From positions 1 to 62,217 of the forward strand of contig JAHDXT010000019.1 of assembly GCA_023384095.1 (NCBI GenBank): DNA of 62,217 nucleotides. Reading direction: 5' to 3'. A program made the translations under genes and the position numbers. This stretch comes from Hyphomicrobiaceae bacterium. Lineage in GTDB: Bacteria > Pseudomonadota > Alphaproteobacteria > Rhizobiales > Hyphomicrobiaceae. This document shows positions 48,412 to 57,286 of this stretch, piece after piece. The first letter of the stretch is position 1; the number at the start of each line of letters is the position of its first letter. The notes beneath the pieces are model-generated. The model did no database searches, was not told the origin of the DNA, and worked only from the letters and a program-made list of their open reading frames with translations.

Positions 48412-50304
48412 CTACAGCTTCTCCAGATGCGGGATCGGATCGACCGGGCTCGAGCCCTGGCGCAGCTCGAAGTGAAGTTGCGGCTTGACGGCATTGCCGG
48501 TATTGCCTGCCTTGGCGATGACCTGGCCCCGCCGCACCCGGTCGCCGCGCTTGACGCTGAGCTCCTCGTTATGGGCATAGGCGGTGATCCAGCCATTGTC
48601 GTGCCGCAGCAGGACGAGATTGCCGTAGCCCTTGAGCTCGCTGCCGGCATAGGCGACGACGCCGCTCTCGGCCGCATGCACGTCCGTTCCCAGAGGCACG
48701 GCGAGCTTGATGCCGTCGCTGTAATTGCCGTTGGGCTGCCGGCCGAAGCCCGCGATGACCTTGCCCCGGACAGGCCAGCGGAATTTCGCCGCCGACCCGG
48801 TCTTCGGCTCGTCCGCGCTCGCAGGATCTGCGGAAGGCTCGGATCCGCTCGCGGCGAGGGCCGCTTCCGGCTCATGCCCAAGCTGCGGCGGCGCGGCGTC
48901 GCTGGCGACGCCGGGTCTTTCGACCGCGGCCACCCGGCGCTCAGGGGCGTTGATGGGGGCGTTGATGATGACAGGCTTCATCGCCGGCTCCGCGGGAGAC
49001 GTCCGGCGGACGGCTGCCGTCTCGATCGGAGCCGCCGTCTGCGGCGCCGGCTCCGGTGCGGGCGAGGTCGCGGAGGCCTCTCCGGTCTGGGCCGGCGGCA
49101 ATTGCAGGACCGTCCCGGCCTTGACCTTGCGCGGGTCCGAAATGTTGTTGATCCGCTGCAGCTCGGCGAGCGGGACCCTGTGGCGGACAGCGATGCCGTA
49201 GAGGCTCTCGCCGTTCCTGATCGTGTAGCTGCCGGCGGCTTGCGGAGCAGGTTCGACCGGCTGCAGGGCGGGCTCGGACGCGATGGGCGCCGGTGCGGCC
49301 GGTGCGGCCTTTACGTCGATCGCAGCCGACTGCTGGCTCAGGGCCTCCGGCTCGCGAGCGGGCGCCGAGAGCGCAGCGACCTCGGTGCCCTCCTTCTTGG
49401 ACGGCTTGCGCACGGCGGCGGCCATGGCTGTCGGGTGCTCGGGCAGGACGATCCTCTGGCCCGGCTTGATGGCCGGACTCCTCAAGCCGTTGAGGCTCAT
49501 GAGCTCGCTGATCGAAACCCTGTGGCGCTGGGCGAGCCCGAAGAGCGTGTCGCCGGGCTGCACCTCGATCTCACGCGATTTGCCAGGCGCGGGGCGCTGC
49601 GGCGTCACCCGGGCGTCGACGGTATGGGTGGAGGCAATCGCTGCCGCGCCCGGCGCCGGCTGTGGCGGCTGCGGCCGATGAAAGCTCGTCGCACCTGGTG
49701 CGGGCAGGGCTGCGAGCTGGGGCTGCGGTTGGGGCCTTGGCTGCGGCTGATAGGAGGGCTGCTGGTAAGCGGGCTGCTGCTGCGGCGGTTCGTTGAATGC
49801 CTGCCGGTAAGACGGCTGGGCCTGCTGCAACGGGGCTTGATACGCCGGGCTCTGTTGATACGCCGGGCTCTGCTGGGGCTGGTAAGCCGGGGGTTGCTGG
49901 TAGGTCTGATAGGACGGCTGGCTGTAGACGGGCTGCTGATGAGGCGCGCCCGGGTAGCCGGCGGGTGCGCTGCCAGGAGCCGGCGCATAACCCGCATAGT
50001 TGCCGGACTGCTGCGGGGCAGCCATGGCGACCTGGTCGCGCGGCGGAGGAGCATAGGCGCCGGGATAAGGCGCCGAGGCGTAGTGCGGAGGCGGCGCGGC
50101 TCTGTACGCCAGCACGTTCTCGCGCGGGATCGGCGCGGATGCCACCCGGTTGCCGCTCTCGGTCAGCCCGAACATCGGGGAATCGAATCGGGAAATGTCG
50201 GCGCTGCAGGCTGCCAAGGCTACGCCGAGGCCGGCGGCGAGGAGCCCGGGAGAAAGCGCGCTGGCAGCATCAGCCAGCTTGGGCAAGCACTCGGTACGCA
50301 ACAT
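48412..50304 (-). CDS. LytM-domain cell-division lipoprotein (NlpD/DipM-like), catalytically degenerate
   Basis: The protein is about 630 residues from ATG 50304, with AAGGAGG 7 bases upstream. A lipoprotein signal ends at LGVALAAC. A long Pro/Gln/Tyr-rich repeat region ([13 protein letters not shown]) follows, then two LysM domains ([17 protein letters not shown] and [17 protein letters not shown]) and a C-terminal LytM/M23 domain. Metal ligands are partly lost: the HxxxD site reads [13 protein letters not shown], while YAHN and LHFELR remain. Such factors usually activate amidases rather than cut peptidoglycan. A CtrA-like box is upstream. Confidence 0.85.
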   Translation of the reverse strand: MLRTECLPKLADAASALSPGLLAAGLGVALAACSADISRFDSPMFGLTESGNRVASAPIPRENVLAYRAAPPPHYASAPYPGAYAPPPRDQVAMAAPQQSGNYAGYAPAPGSAPAGYPGAPHQQPVYSQPSYQTYQQPPAYQPQQSPAYQQSPAYQAPLQQAQPSYRQAFNEPPQQQPAYQQPSYQPQPRPQPQPQLAALPAPGATSFHRPQPPQPAPGAAAIASTHTVDARVTPQRPAPGKSREIEVQPGDTLFGLAQRHRVSISELMSLNGLRSPAIKPGQRIVLPEHPTAMAAAVRKPSKKEGTEVAALSAPAREPEALSQQSAAIDVKAAPAAPAPIASEPALQPVEPAPQAAGSYTIRNGESLYGIAVRHRVPLAELQRINNISDPRKVKAGTVLQLPPAQTGEASATSPAPEPAPQTAAPIETAAVRRTSPAEPAMKPVIINAPINAPERRVAAVERPGVASDAAPPQLGHEPEAALAASGSEPSADPASADEPKTGSAAKFRWPVRGKVIAGFGRQPNGNYSDGIKLAVPLGTDVHAAESGVVAYAGSELKGYGNLVLLRHDNGWITAYAHNEELSVKRGDRVRRGQVIAKAGNTGNAVKPQLHFELRQGSSPVDPIPHLEKL

Positions 50305-50627
50305 GGACACACCTCCTTGACCTGCTCACTCTTAACCACGTCTGGGTTAAGGGAGCCTTAACGGCGTGGATCGAGGCTGTCCGGATGTCCCGTATCGAAG
50401 CTCGCGTGAATGGTCCTTTCGCCGTCCCGACCCGGTGAATGGCCCAAACGTTCGCAAGTGTGCCGAATGCACACGATCGAGCGGCCCTCGCCCTCCGCCA
50501 TCCCTCCGATTACAGAGGGAATGTGCGGCCATCGCGGCGGACTTGCGGCCTGATCGTGATGCGCGGCGCAGCGCGCGGCTATCCGCTGCTCGCCTGCTTC
50601 GTCCGGAATGATGGAAGTTTCAAAACG
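50305..50627. other. Promoter region of the LytM gene
   Basis: No gene in these 323 bases. Besides the CtrA-like box there is an inverted repeat CTTAACC (50331-50337)/GGTTAAG (50345-50351), and a small hairpin CCCTC...GAGGG near 50505-50522. GC-rich complementary stretches at about 50560-50578 may terminate the minus-strand GDYXXLXY transcript. Confidence 0.5.
50347..50362. promoter_or_regulatory. CtrA-binding site upstream of the LytM gene
   Basis: TTAA (50347-50350), GGGAGCC, then TTAAC (50358-50362) is an exact fit to TTAA-N7-TTAAC. A further TTAA at 50332-50335 forms an inverted repeat with the first. The box lies 43-58 bp before the ATG of a cell-division type gene, the class of gene CtrA controls in alphaproteobacteria. 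Confidence 0.7.
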
Positions 50628-51197
50628 CTAGAATAGCGGCTCCTCGTAGACGAGCCGGCCGTCGATCATCAGCCCCTTGATGGCGGACTTGCCGTGCCTG
50701 TCCACGGCGACGACGGCCGCGAGCTTCTTCTCGCGCGCCATGTCCTCGAGCTCCAGGCCCGTGCCCTCCGGCACGAAGTAGCTCTCGATGCCGTAGCGCA
50801 GGAAGAGATCGCGCGCGCTCGAGCCCGCGTCCCAGCGGCCGCGCTGGAGCCAGCCCCGCAGCACGACCTCATCCGGCGCGGCGACGCCCGGGTGGGTACG
50901 GCTGACGGCCACCGGGACATAGGACCCGTCCGGCTTGCGCCCGATGGTGACGTAGAGCGGCTCGCCGCTCGTCACGCTGCCGCCGAGCAGCCGGCCCGGC
51001 ACCCGGGTCACCTCGTAGGAGAGGCGCACGTAATCGCCGCGGAACAGGCTGCGCGGGTCGACTGGCACGATCGGCAGCACGATCTCGCGCCCGCTCTCGA
51101 GCAGCGTCATGCGCTCCGCCACCATCCAGCCGAGGGCGGCGGACTGCAGGACGGCGACGGCCGCCATCGCCGGCCATATGCCCCGCTTGAGCGTCAT
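50628..51197 (-). CDS. GDYXXLXY-domain membrane protein
   Basis: The 189-residue protein has one N-terminal membrane segment (GIWPAMAAVAVLQSAALGWMV) and the name-giving motif GDYVRLSY at about residues 54-61. Its ATG overlaps the stop of the upstream DUF2157 gene (ATGA). The two families are usually encoded together and probably form a membrane complex of unknown role. Confidence 0.85.
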   Translation of the reverse strand: MTLKRGIWPAMAAVAVLQSAALGWMVAERMTLLESGREIVLPIVPVDPRSLFRGDYVRLSYEVTRVPGRLLGGSVTSGEPLYVTIGRKPDGSYVPVAVSRTHPGVAAPDEVVLRGWLQRGRWDAGSSARDLFLRYGIESYFVPEGTGLELEDMAREKKLAAVVAVDRHGKSAIKGLMIDGRLVYEEPLF

Positions 51198-52288
51198 GGC
51201 AGCGCCTCCCGCGTCTCCGACTGCTGGGTGTGCAGGCGGTAGGCGAGCCAGGAGAGCCCGATCACGATGAGGCCCGCCATCAGAAAGAACACCGAGGTGC
51301 CGAGCAGTGTGCCGATGGTCACGAAATAGAGCGCCAGGACCTCGGCCGAAAACCCGATATAGCCGAGCCACAGCACGGGCTTGTGCTCGTTGCGCCAGCC
51401 CCAGAACACGGCGGCGAGCAGCATGGCCATCGCCAGCACCGACAGCAGCGCCAGCGTGCCGGGATCGCGCTTCTCGAAGAACTTGAACGCGAACAGCCCT
51501 GCATAGGCGATCGCCATGCCGTAGCACAGAACGGCCGGCGCGATGCGGCGCCAGATGCCCGGTAGCGTCTCCGCGGCAAGCGCCCCGCCGGCGATGCCGA
51601 GCCCGATCAGCGCCACCGCCCAATGGGCATGGCCATCCAGCAGCAGGTACCCCAGGCTGACGATCCAGGCGCTGAGGACGAGCGCCGAGAGATGCAGCCC
51701 CGGTCGCCAGCGCCGCCACAGAAAGGCTGCCGCCACGGCAGCCCACCCGACCAGAAACGGCCAATGGACGGCCTCGACGAGGGCGGTCTGCCAGCCGCTC
51801 CACAGCCCGACCAGCAGCATCGCCAGCGCCAACGCCGGGTTCGACTGCAGAAGGGCCCCGGCGAGCAGCGCACCGGCTGCCCAGGCGAGCACCGCGTCGG
51901 GCGGATTGCCGTCGATGTGGTACATCTGCGCGATCAGCATGATACCGGCCCCGAACAAGCCGGCCCCCGCCAGCACGGCGGCATGGCCGAACCCGTCGAG
52001 ACCGCGGGCCAGCAGGGCGCCGGCCAGCCCGTAGCAGCCCCAGAGCGCCGCCAGCAGCAGCCCGAGCCGCGCGATCCGCGGCATCTCCTGCCAGTTCGCC
52101 GCGACGAAGCTCATCGCGGCAAAGCCGATCAGCACCGCGCCGAGCACTGCCAGTGTCGTCGGCAGGCCGATGCCGCGCCCCCGAGCTGCAAGGTCGCGTC
52201 CGATCTCCTGAACCGCGGCCTCGGAGATCCAACCCCGCTCGCGCCAGCGCGCGAGGTCCCGCTCCAGGCGGGCCCGGTAGCCCCACAT
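51194..52288 (-). CDS. DUF2157 multi-pass membrane protein
   Basis: The 364-residue protein has a cytosolic N-terminal helix region (ARLERDLARWRERGWIS) typical of DUF2157, then about eleven hydrophobic segments. FVAANWQEMPRIARL is a recognisable family stretch. It is translationally coupled to the GDYXXLXY gene. Biochemical role not known. Confidence 0.85.
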   Translation of the reverse strand: MWGYRARLERDLARWRERGWISEAAVQEIGRDLAARGRGIGLPTTLAVLGAVLIGFAAMSFVAANWQEMPRIARLGLLLAALWGCYGLAGALLARGLDGFGHAAVLAGAGLFGAGIMLIAQMYHIDGNPPDAVLAWAAGALLAGALLQSNPALALAMLLVGLWSGWQTALVEAVHWPFLVGWAAVAAAFLWRRWRPGLHLSALVLSAWIVSLGYLLLDGHAHWAVALIGLGIAGGALAAETLPGIWRRIAPAVLCYGMAIAYAGLFAFKFFEKRDPGTLALLSVLAMAMLLAAVFWGWRNEHKPVLWLGYIGFSAEVLALYFVTIGTLLGTSVFFLMAGLIVIGLSWLAYRLHTQQSETREALP

Positions 52289-52352
52289 CTCAGGCGCCCT
52301 CCCGATGGCTGCCAGCGCTGCGCTCCGGCCGACAAATCAGTCGTCGGTCCTT

Positions 52353-52904
52353 TTACAGCCCGCCGGACCCTCGCGCCATGGCCGCGATGCCGGTTCGCGA
52401 GACGTCGACGAGCCCGAGCTCGGTCATGATCTGGATGAACTGCTCGATCTTGCTCGAGCGCCCGGTGATCTCGAACACGAAGTGCTCCGTCGAGGCGTCG
52501 ATGACGGCGGCGCGGAAGATCTCGGCCAGCCGCAGAGCCTCGATGCGCTTCTCGCCCCGGCCCGAAACCTTGACGAGGGCCAGCTCGCGCTCGAGCGGCG
52601 GCTCGCCGGCGATGGTGAGGTCGGTGACGCGGTGCACCGGCACCATGCGCTCGAGCTGATGCTTGATCTGCTCGATGACGGCCGGCGTGCCCTTGGTCAC
52701 GATCGTGAACCGCGACAGGTGGCGGGCGTGCTCGGTCTCGGTGACTGTCAGCGAGTCGATGTTGTAGCCGCGCCCCGAGAACAGCCCGGCGATGCGCGAC
52801 AGGACGCCCGGCTCGTTGTCGACCAGGATCGAGAGCGTACGCTGGACGATCTCCTGCTTGTTGGCCGGATCGGGATAGTGGGATTGCTTCTGGGTCTGCG
52901 GCAT
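52353..52904 (-). CDS. ilvH: Acetolactate synthase regulatory (small) subunit
   Basis: The 183-residue protein starts at ATG 52904. The ACT domain is QRTLSILVDNEPGVLSRIAG, then GYNIDSLTVTETE, which binds valine for feedback inhibition. The C-terminal part shows GEKRIEALRLAEIFRAAVID. It associates with IlvI, encoded 1.5 kb upstream on the same strand. A GST gene and an inserted toxin-antitoxin pair separate the two. Confidence 0.95.
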   Translation of the reverse strand: MPQTQKQSHYPDPANKQEIVQRTLSILVDNEPGVLSRIAGLFSGRGYNIDSLTVTETEHARHLSRFTIVTKGTPAVIEQIKHQLERMVPVHRVTDLTIAGEPPLERELALVKVSGRGEKRIEALRLAEIFRAAVIDASTEHFVFEITGRSSKIEQFIQIMTELGLVDVSRTGIAAMARGSGGL

Positions 52905-52917
52905 GTCGTTCAAGCGC

Positions 52918-53601
52918 TCAGCTCTGCTGATGATGGAAAGTCTCGACCGTCGTCTCGCCCCGCTCGTAATGGGCGACGTGCCAGGGCTCCCGGAGGGCGG
53001 CGGAGCGCCAGGCGACGAACGCGGGGTGCGAGTGCACCCGGTCCATGTAGGCGTGGGTCTCGGCGTCGACCTCGATCTGGTAGGTATCGAGACGGCTGAC
53101 CGCCGGGGCGAACATGGCGTCGGCGGCCGAGAAGGCGCCGTAGAGGAACGGCTGCTCCCCTGCGAAGGCGGCGCGCGCCTCTTTCCACAACGCCGTGAGC
53201 CGCGCGACATCGGCCGCCACCTCCGGCCCGCGGTCTTTCCTGGCGAACCGCTTGCCCAGGTTCATCGGACAGGCATTCCGCAGCGCCTGGAAGCCGGCGT
53301 GCATCTCGCTGGCGGCCGCGCGCGCGTGCGCCCGTGCTTTGGCGTCCCCGGGCCAGATGGGCTTCTCGGGAAACGTCTCGGCGACGTACTCGATGATCGC
53401 GAGGCTTTCCCACACCTTCACGCCGCCATCCGAAAGGCACGGCAGCTTGCCGGTCGGCGATACCGCCAGCATGCGCGCCTTGGAGTCCGGCTGGTACATC
53501 GGGATCACCGTCTCCTCGAACGGGATGCCGAACGCGGTCAGGACCAGCCACGGCCGCGCCGACCATGAGGAGTAGAGCTTGTTGGCGATGGTGAGGAGCA
53601 T
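52918..53601 (-). CDS. Glutathione S-transferase family protein
   Basis: The 227-residue protein has a thioredoxin fold beginning LTIANKLYSSWSARPWLVL (Ser-rich glutathione site), KLPCLSD with cis-Pro, and ESLAIIEYVAE. The C-terminal helical domain is complete. It ends 13 bp before ilvH and could be co-transcribed. The SSWS(A/L)RPW motif is typical of a proteobacterial GST subgroup of unknown substrate. Confidence 0.88.
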   Translation of the reverse strand: MLLTIANKLYSSWSARPWLVLTAFGIPFEETVIPMYQPDSKARMLAVSPTGKLPCLSDGGVKVWESLAIIEYVAETFPEKPIWPGDAKARAHARAAASEMHAGFQALRNACPMNLGKRFARKDRGPEVAADVARLTALWKEARAAFAGEQPFLYGAFSAADAMFAPAVSRLDTYQIEVDAETHAYMDRVHSHPAFVAWRSAALREPWHVAHYERGETTVETFHHQQS

Positions 53602-53643
53602 GGGTCAGCGCCATTACGTTGAAAATTGCGGAGCCAGTGCCAT

Positions 53644-53676
53644 TTTGATATCAACCCGCGTGTGCGCGATATCAAA
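53644..53676. promoter_or_regulatory. FitAB operator: TTTGATATC/GATATCAAA inverted repeat
   Basis: TTTGATATC (53644-53652) and GATATCAAA (53668-53676) are perfect inverted repeats, 24 bp centre to centre, and each contains the palindrome GATATC. The site ends 16 bp before the antitoxin GTG. Ribbon-helix-helix antitoxins bind such paired sites with the toxin to repress their own operon. Confidence 0.75.
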
Positions 53677-53692
53677 GAAGGTAGGTGTTGTC

Positions 53693-53989
53693 GTGGCCGA
53701 CATTCTCGTCAGGCGTCTCGACGATGAGACGAAATCGCGTTTGCGGCGACGCGCGCGTCGCCATGGGCGCAGCCTCGAAGCGGAAGTCCGCGAGATCTTG
53801 GAAACGGCCGTTGCATACGAGCAGCCCTCCGAGCCCTCCGAGCCACCGCGAGGCAAGGGCCTGGGAACCCTTCTTATGAAAGAGATGCGGAAAAGCCCGC
53901 TATCACCCGAAGATTGGATCGAGTTCGACAGGAGCCTGGAGGAAGCGCGTCGCGGAACCCGGCCCCGCGACGTCGATTTCGGCTCGTGA
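53693..53989 (+). CDS. FitA-like ribbon-helix-helix antitoxin
   Basis: The start chosen is GTG 53693, 7 bases after AAGGTAGG, giving 98 residues. The RHH domain is ILVRRLDDETKSRLRRRARRHG and SLEAEVREILETA, the FitA/Phd-like pattern with an N-terminal beta strand. The C-terminal half would wrap the toxin active site. The stop overlaps the toxin start (GTGA), so the genes are translationally coupled. Confidence 0.88.
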   Translation: MADILVRRLDDETKSRLRRRARRHGRSLEAEVREILETAVAYEQPSEPSEPPRGKGLGTLLMKEMRKSPLSPEDWIEFDRSLEEARRGTRPRDVDFGS

Positions 53990-54411
53990 TCCTGCTCGAT
54001 ACTAATGTCGTCTCGGCCATGTTCAGGCTCGAACAGGAGCCCGACGCCAGAGCGTGGCTGGATCGGCAATTGCCTGATCAGCTCTGCATCTCCAGCATCA
54101 CTCTCTACGAAATCCAGCGGGGAATCGAGAAGCTCGCACACGGACGACGCCGCCAGCGGCTCGCGACGCAACTCGAGCTGCTGCTTGATCATATGTTCAA
54201 GGATCGGTTGCTCGACTTCGACAGAGCCGCTGCGCTGTCGACTGCCGGCTATCAGATCAAACGTGAGAAGGCGGGCCACCCCATCGACATGGCAGACGCT
54301 ATGATCGCAGGCATCTGCATCAGCCAAGGTGCGGCCCTCGCGAGCCGGAACATACGCCATTTCAGCGGCCTCGAGGTCGATTTGATCAATCCTTGGTCAG
54401 AACCGGCGTAG
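53986..54411 (+). CDS. FitB/VapC-type PIN-domain toxin
   Basis: The 141-residue protein starts with GTG overlapping the antitoxin stop. PIN acidic residues are all present: Asp5 (LLDTN), Glu42 (LYEIQRG), Asp101 and Asp104 (PIDMADAMIA), with Asn122 in SRNIRHF. It should be an active Mg2+-dependent RNase, usually aimed at tRNA or rRNA. It ends 16 bp from the convergent ilvI stop. Confidence 0.9.
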   Translation: MILLDTNVVSAMFRLEQEPDARAWLDRQLPDQLCISSITLYEIQRGIEKLAHGRRRQRLATQLELLLDHMFKDRLLDFDRAAALSTAGYQIKREKAGHPIDMADAMIAGICISQGAALASRNIRHFSGLEVDLINPWSEPA

Positions 54412-54427
54412 CGTTCGAGAGCGGAGC

Positions 54428-56194
54428 CTACACCAGCACCTTCCCCTCCTTGCCGATCGCTTTGCCGATCTCCTCGTCCGTGGCGTCCTGGCCGAGCAGC
54501 ATCTCGTTGTGGGCCTTGCCGGAGGGGATCATCGGGAAGCAGTTGGCGAGCGCCGCCACCCGGCAGTCGAACAGCACCGGCTTCGGGGTTCGGATCATCT
54601 CGAGGATCGCGTCGTCGAGATCGGCGGGCTTGTCGCAGCGGATGCCGACGCCGCCGTAGGCCTCCGCCAGCTTGACGAAATCGGGCAGCGCCTCGGTATA
54701 GCTCTCGCTCAGGCGGTTGCCGTGCAGGAGCTGCTGCCACTGCCGCACCATGCCCATGTACTGGTTGTTGAGGATGAAGGCCTTCACCGGCAGCCCGTAC
54801 TGGACGGCGGTCGACATCTCCTGGATGTTCATCAGGATCGACGCGTCGCCCGAGATGTCGACGACGAGCGACTTGGGGTGTGCGATCTGCGCCCCGATGG
54901 CGGCGGGCAGACCGTAGCCCATGGTGCCGAGACCGCCGCTCGTCATCAGGCGGTTCGGCTCCTCGAACCGGTAGAACTGGGCCGCCCACATCTGGTGCTG
55001 CCCGACGTCGGTCGTGATGTAGACGTCCCGGTCCTTGGTCAGCGCATAGAGCCGCTCGACGGCGTACTGCGGCATGATGAAGTCGCTCGCCGGCTTGTAG
55101 CTAAGCGACCTGCGCTCGCGCCACTGCTCGATCTGCTTCCACCAGGCCTTGAGCGAGGCCTTGTCGAGCTGAGACGCCCGCGACTTCCACAACCGGATCA
55201 GGTCCTCGAGCACGTAGGCGACGTCGCCGATGATCGGGATATGAGCGTGCACGTTCTTGTTGATCGAGGACGGATCGATGTCGATGTGGATCTTCTTCGA
55301 TCTGGGCGAGAACGCCTCGATGCGGCCGGTGATGCGGTCGTCGAAGCGCGCGCCGACGGCAATCATCACGTCGCAATCGTGCATGGCCATGTTGGCTTCG
55401 TAGGTGCCGTGCATGCCGAGCATGCCGAGCCACTGCCTGTCGGAGGCGGGATAGGCGCCGAGCCCCATCAGCGTCGAGGTGATCGGACAGCCGGTCAGCC
55501 GCACCAGGTCGCGCAGGAGCTGGCTCGCTTTCGGGCCGGAGTTGATGACGCCGCCGCCGGTATAGAATATCGGCTTCCTGGCGGTCGCCAGCAGCTCCAC
55601 GGCCTCGCGCACGCCGGCCAGCTCCGGCTTGAGCCGCGGCTTGTAGGTCTTGTGTGCGATGTTGGAGGGCCCGACGTAATTGCCGGTGGCGAACTGAACG
55701 TCCTTGGGTACGTCGACCACCACGGGCCCGGGGCGGCCGCTCTTGGCGACATAGAACGCCTCGTGCAGAACGCGCGCCAGATCGTTGACGTCCTTCACCA
55801 GCCAGTTGTGCTTGGTGCAGGAGCGGGTGATGCCGACGGTGTCGCACTCCTGGAAGGCGTCCGAGCCGATGAGGTGGGTAGGCACCTGCCCGGTGATGCA
55901 CACGACCGGGATCGAATCCATCAGCGCGTCAGTGAGCCCGGTGACCGCGTTGGTCGCGCCTGGCCCGGACGTGACCAGCACCACCCCGACCCGGCCCGTG
56001 GAACGAGCGTAGCCCTCGGCGGCGTGCACCGCGCCGCCCTCCTGGCGCACGAGGATGTGCCGCACCTTCTCCTGCTGGAACAGCTCGTCGTAGATCGGCA
56101 GCACGGCGCCGCCCGGATAGCCGAAAACGAACTCGATCCCCTGATCCTGAAGCGCCTTGATCACCATCTCGGCGCCGGTCATCGGGCGTGCCAT
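54428..56194 (-). CDS. ilvI: Acetolactate synthase catalytic (large) subunit
   Basis: The 588-residue protein has the three ThDP-enzyme domains. The N-terminal Pyr domain carries FGYPGGAVLPIYDEL and the catalytic Glu in LVRQEGGAVHAAEGYAR. The C-terminal ThDP motif is SGDASILMNIQEM...NNQ. It makes acetolactate or acetohydroxybutyrate in branched-chain amino acid synthesis with IlvH. GGAGACC precedes the ATG. Confidence 0.97.
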   Translation of the reverse strand: MARPMTGAEMVIKALQDQGIEFVFGYPGGAVLPIYDELFQQEKVRHILVRQEGGAVHAAEGYARSTGRVGVVLVTSGPGATNAVTGLTDALMDSIPVVCITGQVPTHLIGSDAFQECDTVGITRSCTKHNWLVKDVNDLARVLHEAFYVAKSGRPGPVVVDVPKDVQFATGNYVGPSNIAHKTYKPRLKPELAGVREAVELLATARKPIFYTGGGVINSGPKASQLLRDLVRLTGCPITSTLMGLGAYPASDRQWLGMLGMHGTYEANMAMHDCDVMIAVGARFDDRITGRIEAFSPRSKKIHIDIDPSSINKNVHAHIPIIGDVAYVLEDLIRLWKSRASQLDKASLKAWWKQIEQWRERRSLSYKPASDFIMPQYAVERLYALTKDRDVYITTDVGQHQMWAAQFYRFEEPNRLMTSGGLGTMGYGLPAAIGAQIAHPKSLVVDISGDASILMNIQEMSTAVQYGLPVKAFILNNQYMGMVRQWQQLLHGNRLSESYTEALPDFVKLAEAYGGVGIRCDKPADLDDAILEMIRTPKPVLFDCRVAALANCFPMIPSGKAHNEMLLGQDATDEEIGKAIGKEGKVLV

Positions 56195-56268
56195 GGCCTG
56201 GTCTCCGCGGGTCGTCTGAGCCTGTGAGCTGAACGCCGGCCTGAGACATCCCCCTGCCGACGCTTCGG

Positions 56269-56297
56269 AACCTAGCCACCGCAGGATCGACCGTCAA
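56269..56297 (-). promoter_or_regulatory. Probable sigma-70 promoter of ilvI
   Basis: Read on the minus strand, TTGACG (56297-56292), a 17-bp spacer and TAGGTT (56274-56269) form a good -35/-10 pair, 75 bp before the ilvI start. It lies just after the miaA stop. Confidence 0.55.
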
Positions 56298-56300
56298 TCG

Positions 56301-57227
56301 TCAAGACTTAATCAATCTGTCCACATTGACGCATACGCTTTCCATTTCTTGCGTTTCAACTCGATTCCAAGACTTCATATTGCGTCTGATCCATGTGAGC
56401 TGCCGCTTCGCATAGCGCCGGGTGTCGCCTTTCGCGCACGCCACGGCCGTCTCCATGTCGGTCGCGCCAGCGAGCGCCGCGAGAAGGTGCGGCACCCCGT
56501 GCGCCGTCATGGCGGGCAGCCCGGGATCGAGCCCCAGCGCCCGCACGGCAGCCACCTCGTCGAGGGCGCCTTGCCGCATCATCTCGTCGAAACGAGCCTC
56601 ACAGCGCCGGTAGAGACTCTCGCGGTCCGGCAGCAGCACCAAGCGGATCGCCTCCCGCTCGTCGATGACGCCTCTGCCGCGGATGCACTGCCAGTCCGCC
56701 AGCGACCGGCCCGTTGCGTCCAGCACCTCCAGCGCGCGTACGACCCGTTGCGCGTCGGTGGGTCGCAACCGCTCGCCCATGACTGGATCGCGCTCCGCGA
56801 GCACCTGGTGCAACGCCGCCGCGCCGATCCGCCGGGCCTCGGCGCGCCAGTGCGCCCGGATGCCGGCCGGAATGGGCGGGATGGGCGACAGTCCCTCGAG
56901 CAGCGCCTTGAAATAGAGCCCCGTCCCGCCGACGATCACCGGCAGCCGGCCCTGCGCCTCGGCAGCCTCGATGGCGCGGCCTGCGTCGCCCACGTAGCGT
57001 CCCACCGAATAGGCCTCCCGCGCCGATACGAAGCCGTAGAGCGCATGCGGCGCGCGCGCCTCCTCCTCCGCCGTCGGCCGCGCGGTCAGGATGCGCAACT
57101 CACGGTAGACCTGCATGCTGTCGGCGTTGATCACCGTGCCGCGGTGACGCTCGGCCAGCCGCAGCGCCAGCGCGGACTTGCCGCTCGCCGTCGGCCCGGC
57201 AATAAGGATGGCGCGGCAGCGCTCCAT
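56301..57227 (-). CDS. miaA: tRNA dimethylallyltransferase
   Basis: The 308-residue protein has the P-loop GPTASGKS (10-17) and family motifs VINADSMQVYREL, VGGTGLYFKALLEGL and the C-terminal KGDTRRYAKRQLTWIRR. It adds the isopentenyl group to A37 of tRNAs reading UNN codons. GGAGG lies just before the ATG. It is divergent from serB. Confidence 0.96.
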   Translation of the reverse strand: MERCRAILIAGPTASGKSALALRLAERHRGTVINADSMQVYRELRILTARPTAEEEARAPHALYGFVSAREAYSVGRYVGDAGRAIEAAEAQGRLPVIVGGTGLYFKALLEGLSPIPPIPAGIRAHWRAEARRIGAAALHQVLAERDPVMGERLRPTDAQRVVRALEVLDATGRSLADWQCIRGRGVIDEREAIRLVLLPDRESLYRRCEARFDEMMRQGALDEVAAVRALGLDPGLPAMTAHGVPHLLAALAGATDMETAVACAKGDTRRYAKRQLTWIRRNMKSWNRVETQEMESVCVNVDRLIKS

Positions 57228-57286
57228 ATGTCCTCCAGATCATGCGGCAGGCCGGCGCCCGAAAACCCGAATGCGAGACAACCGCG

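Noticed and set aside
56195-56300. Leader-peptide attenuator before ilvI
   Set aside because: No short frame rich in Leu, Ile or Val codons and no terminator hairpin; a plain promoter explains the region.
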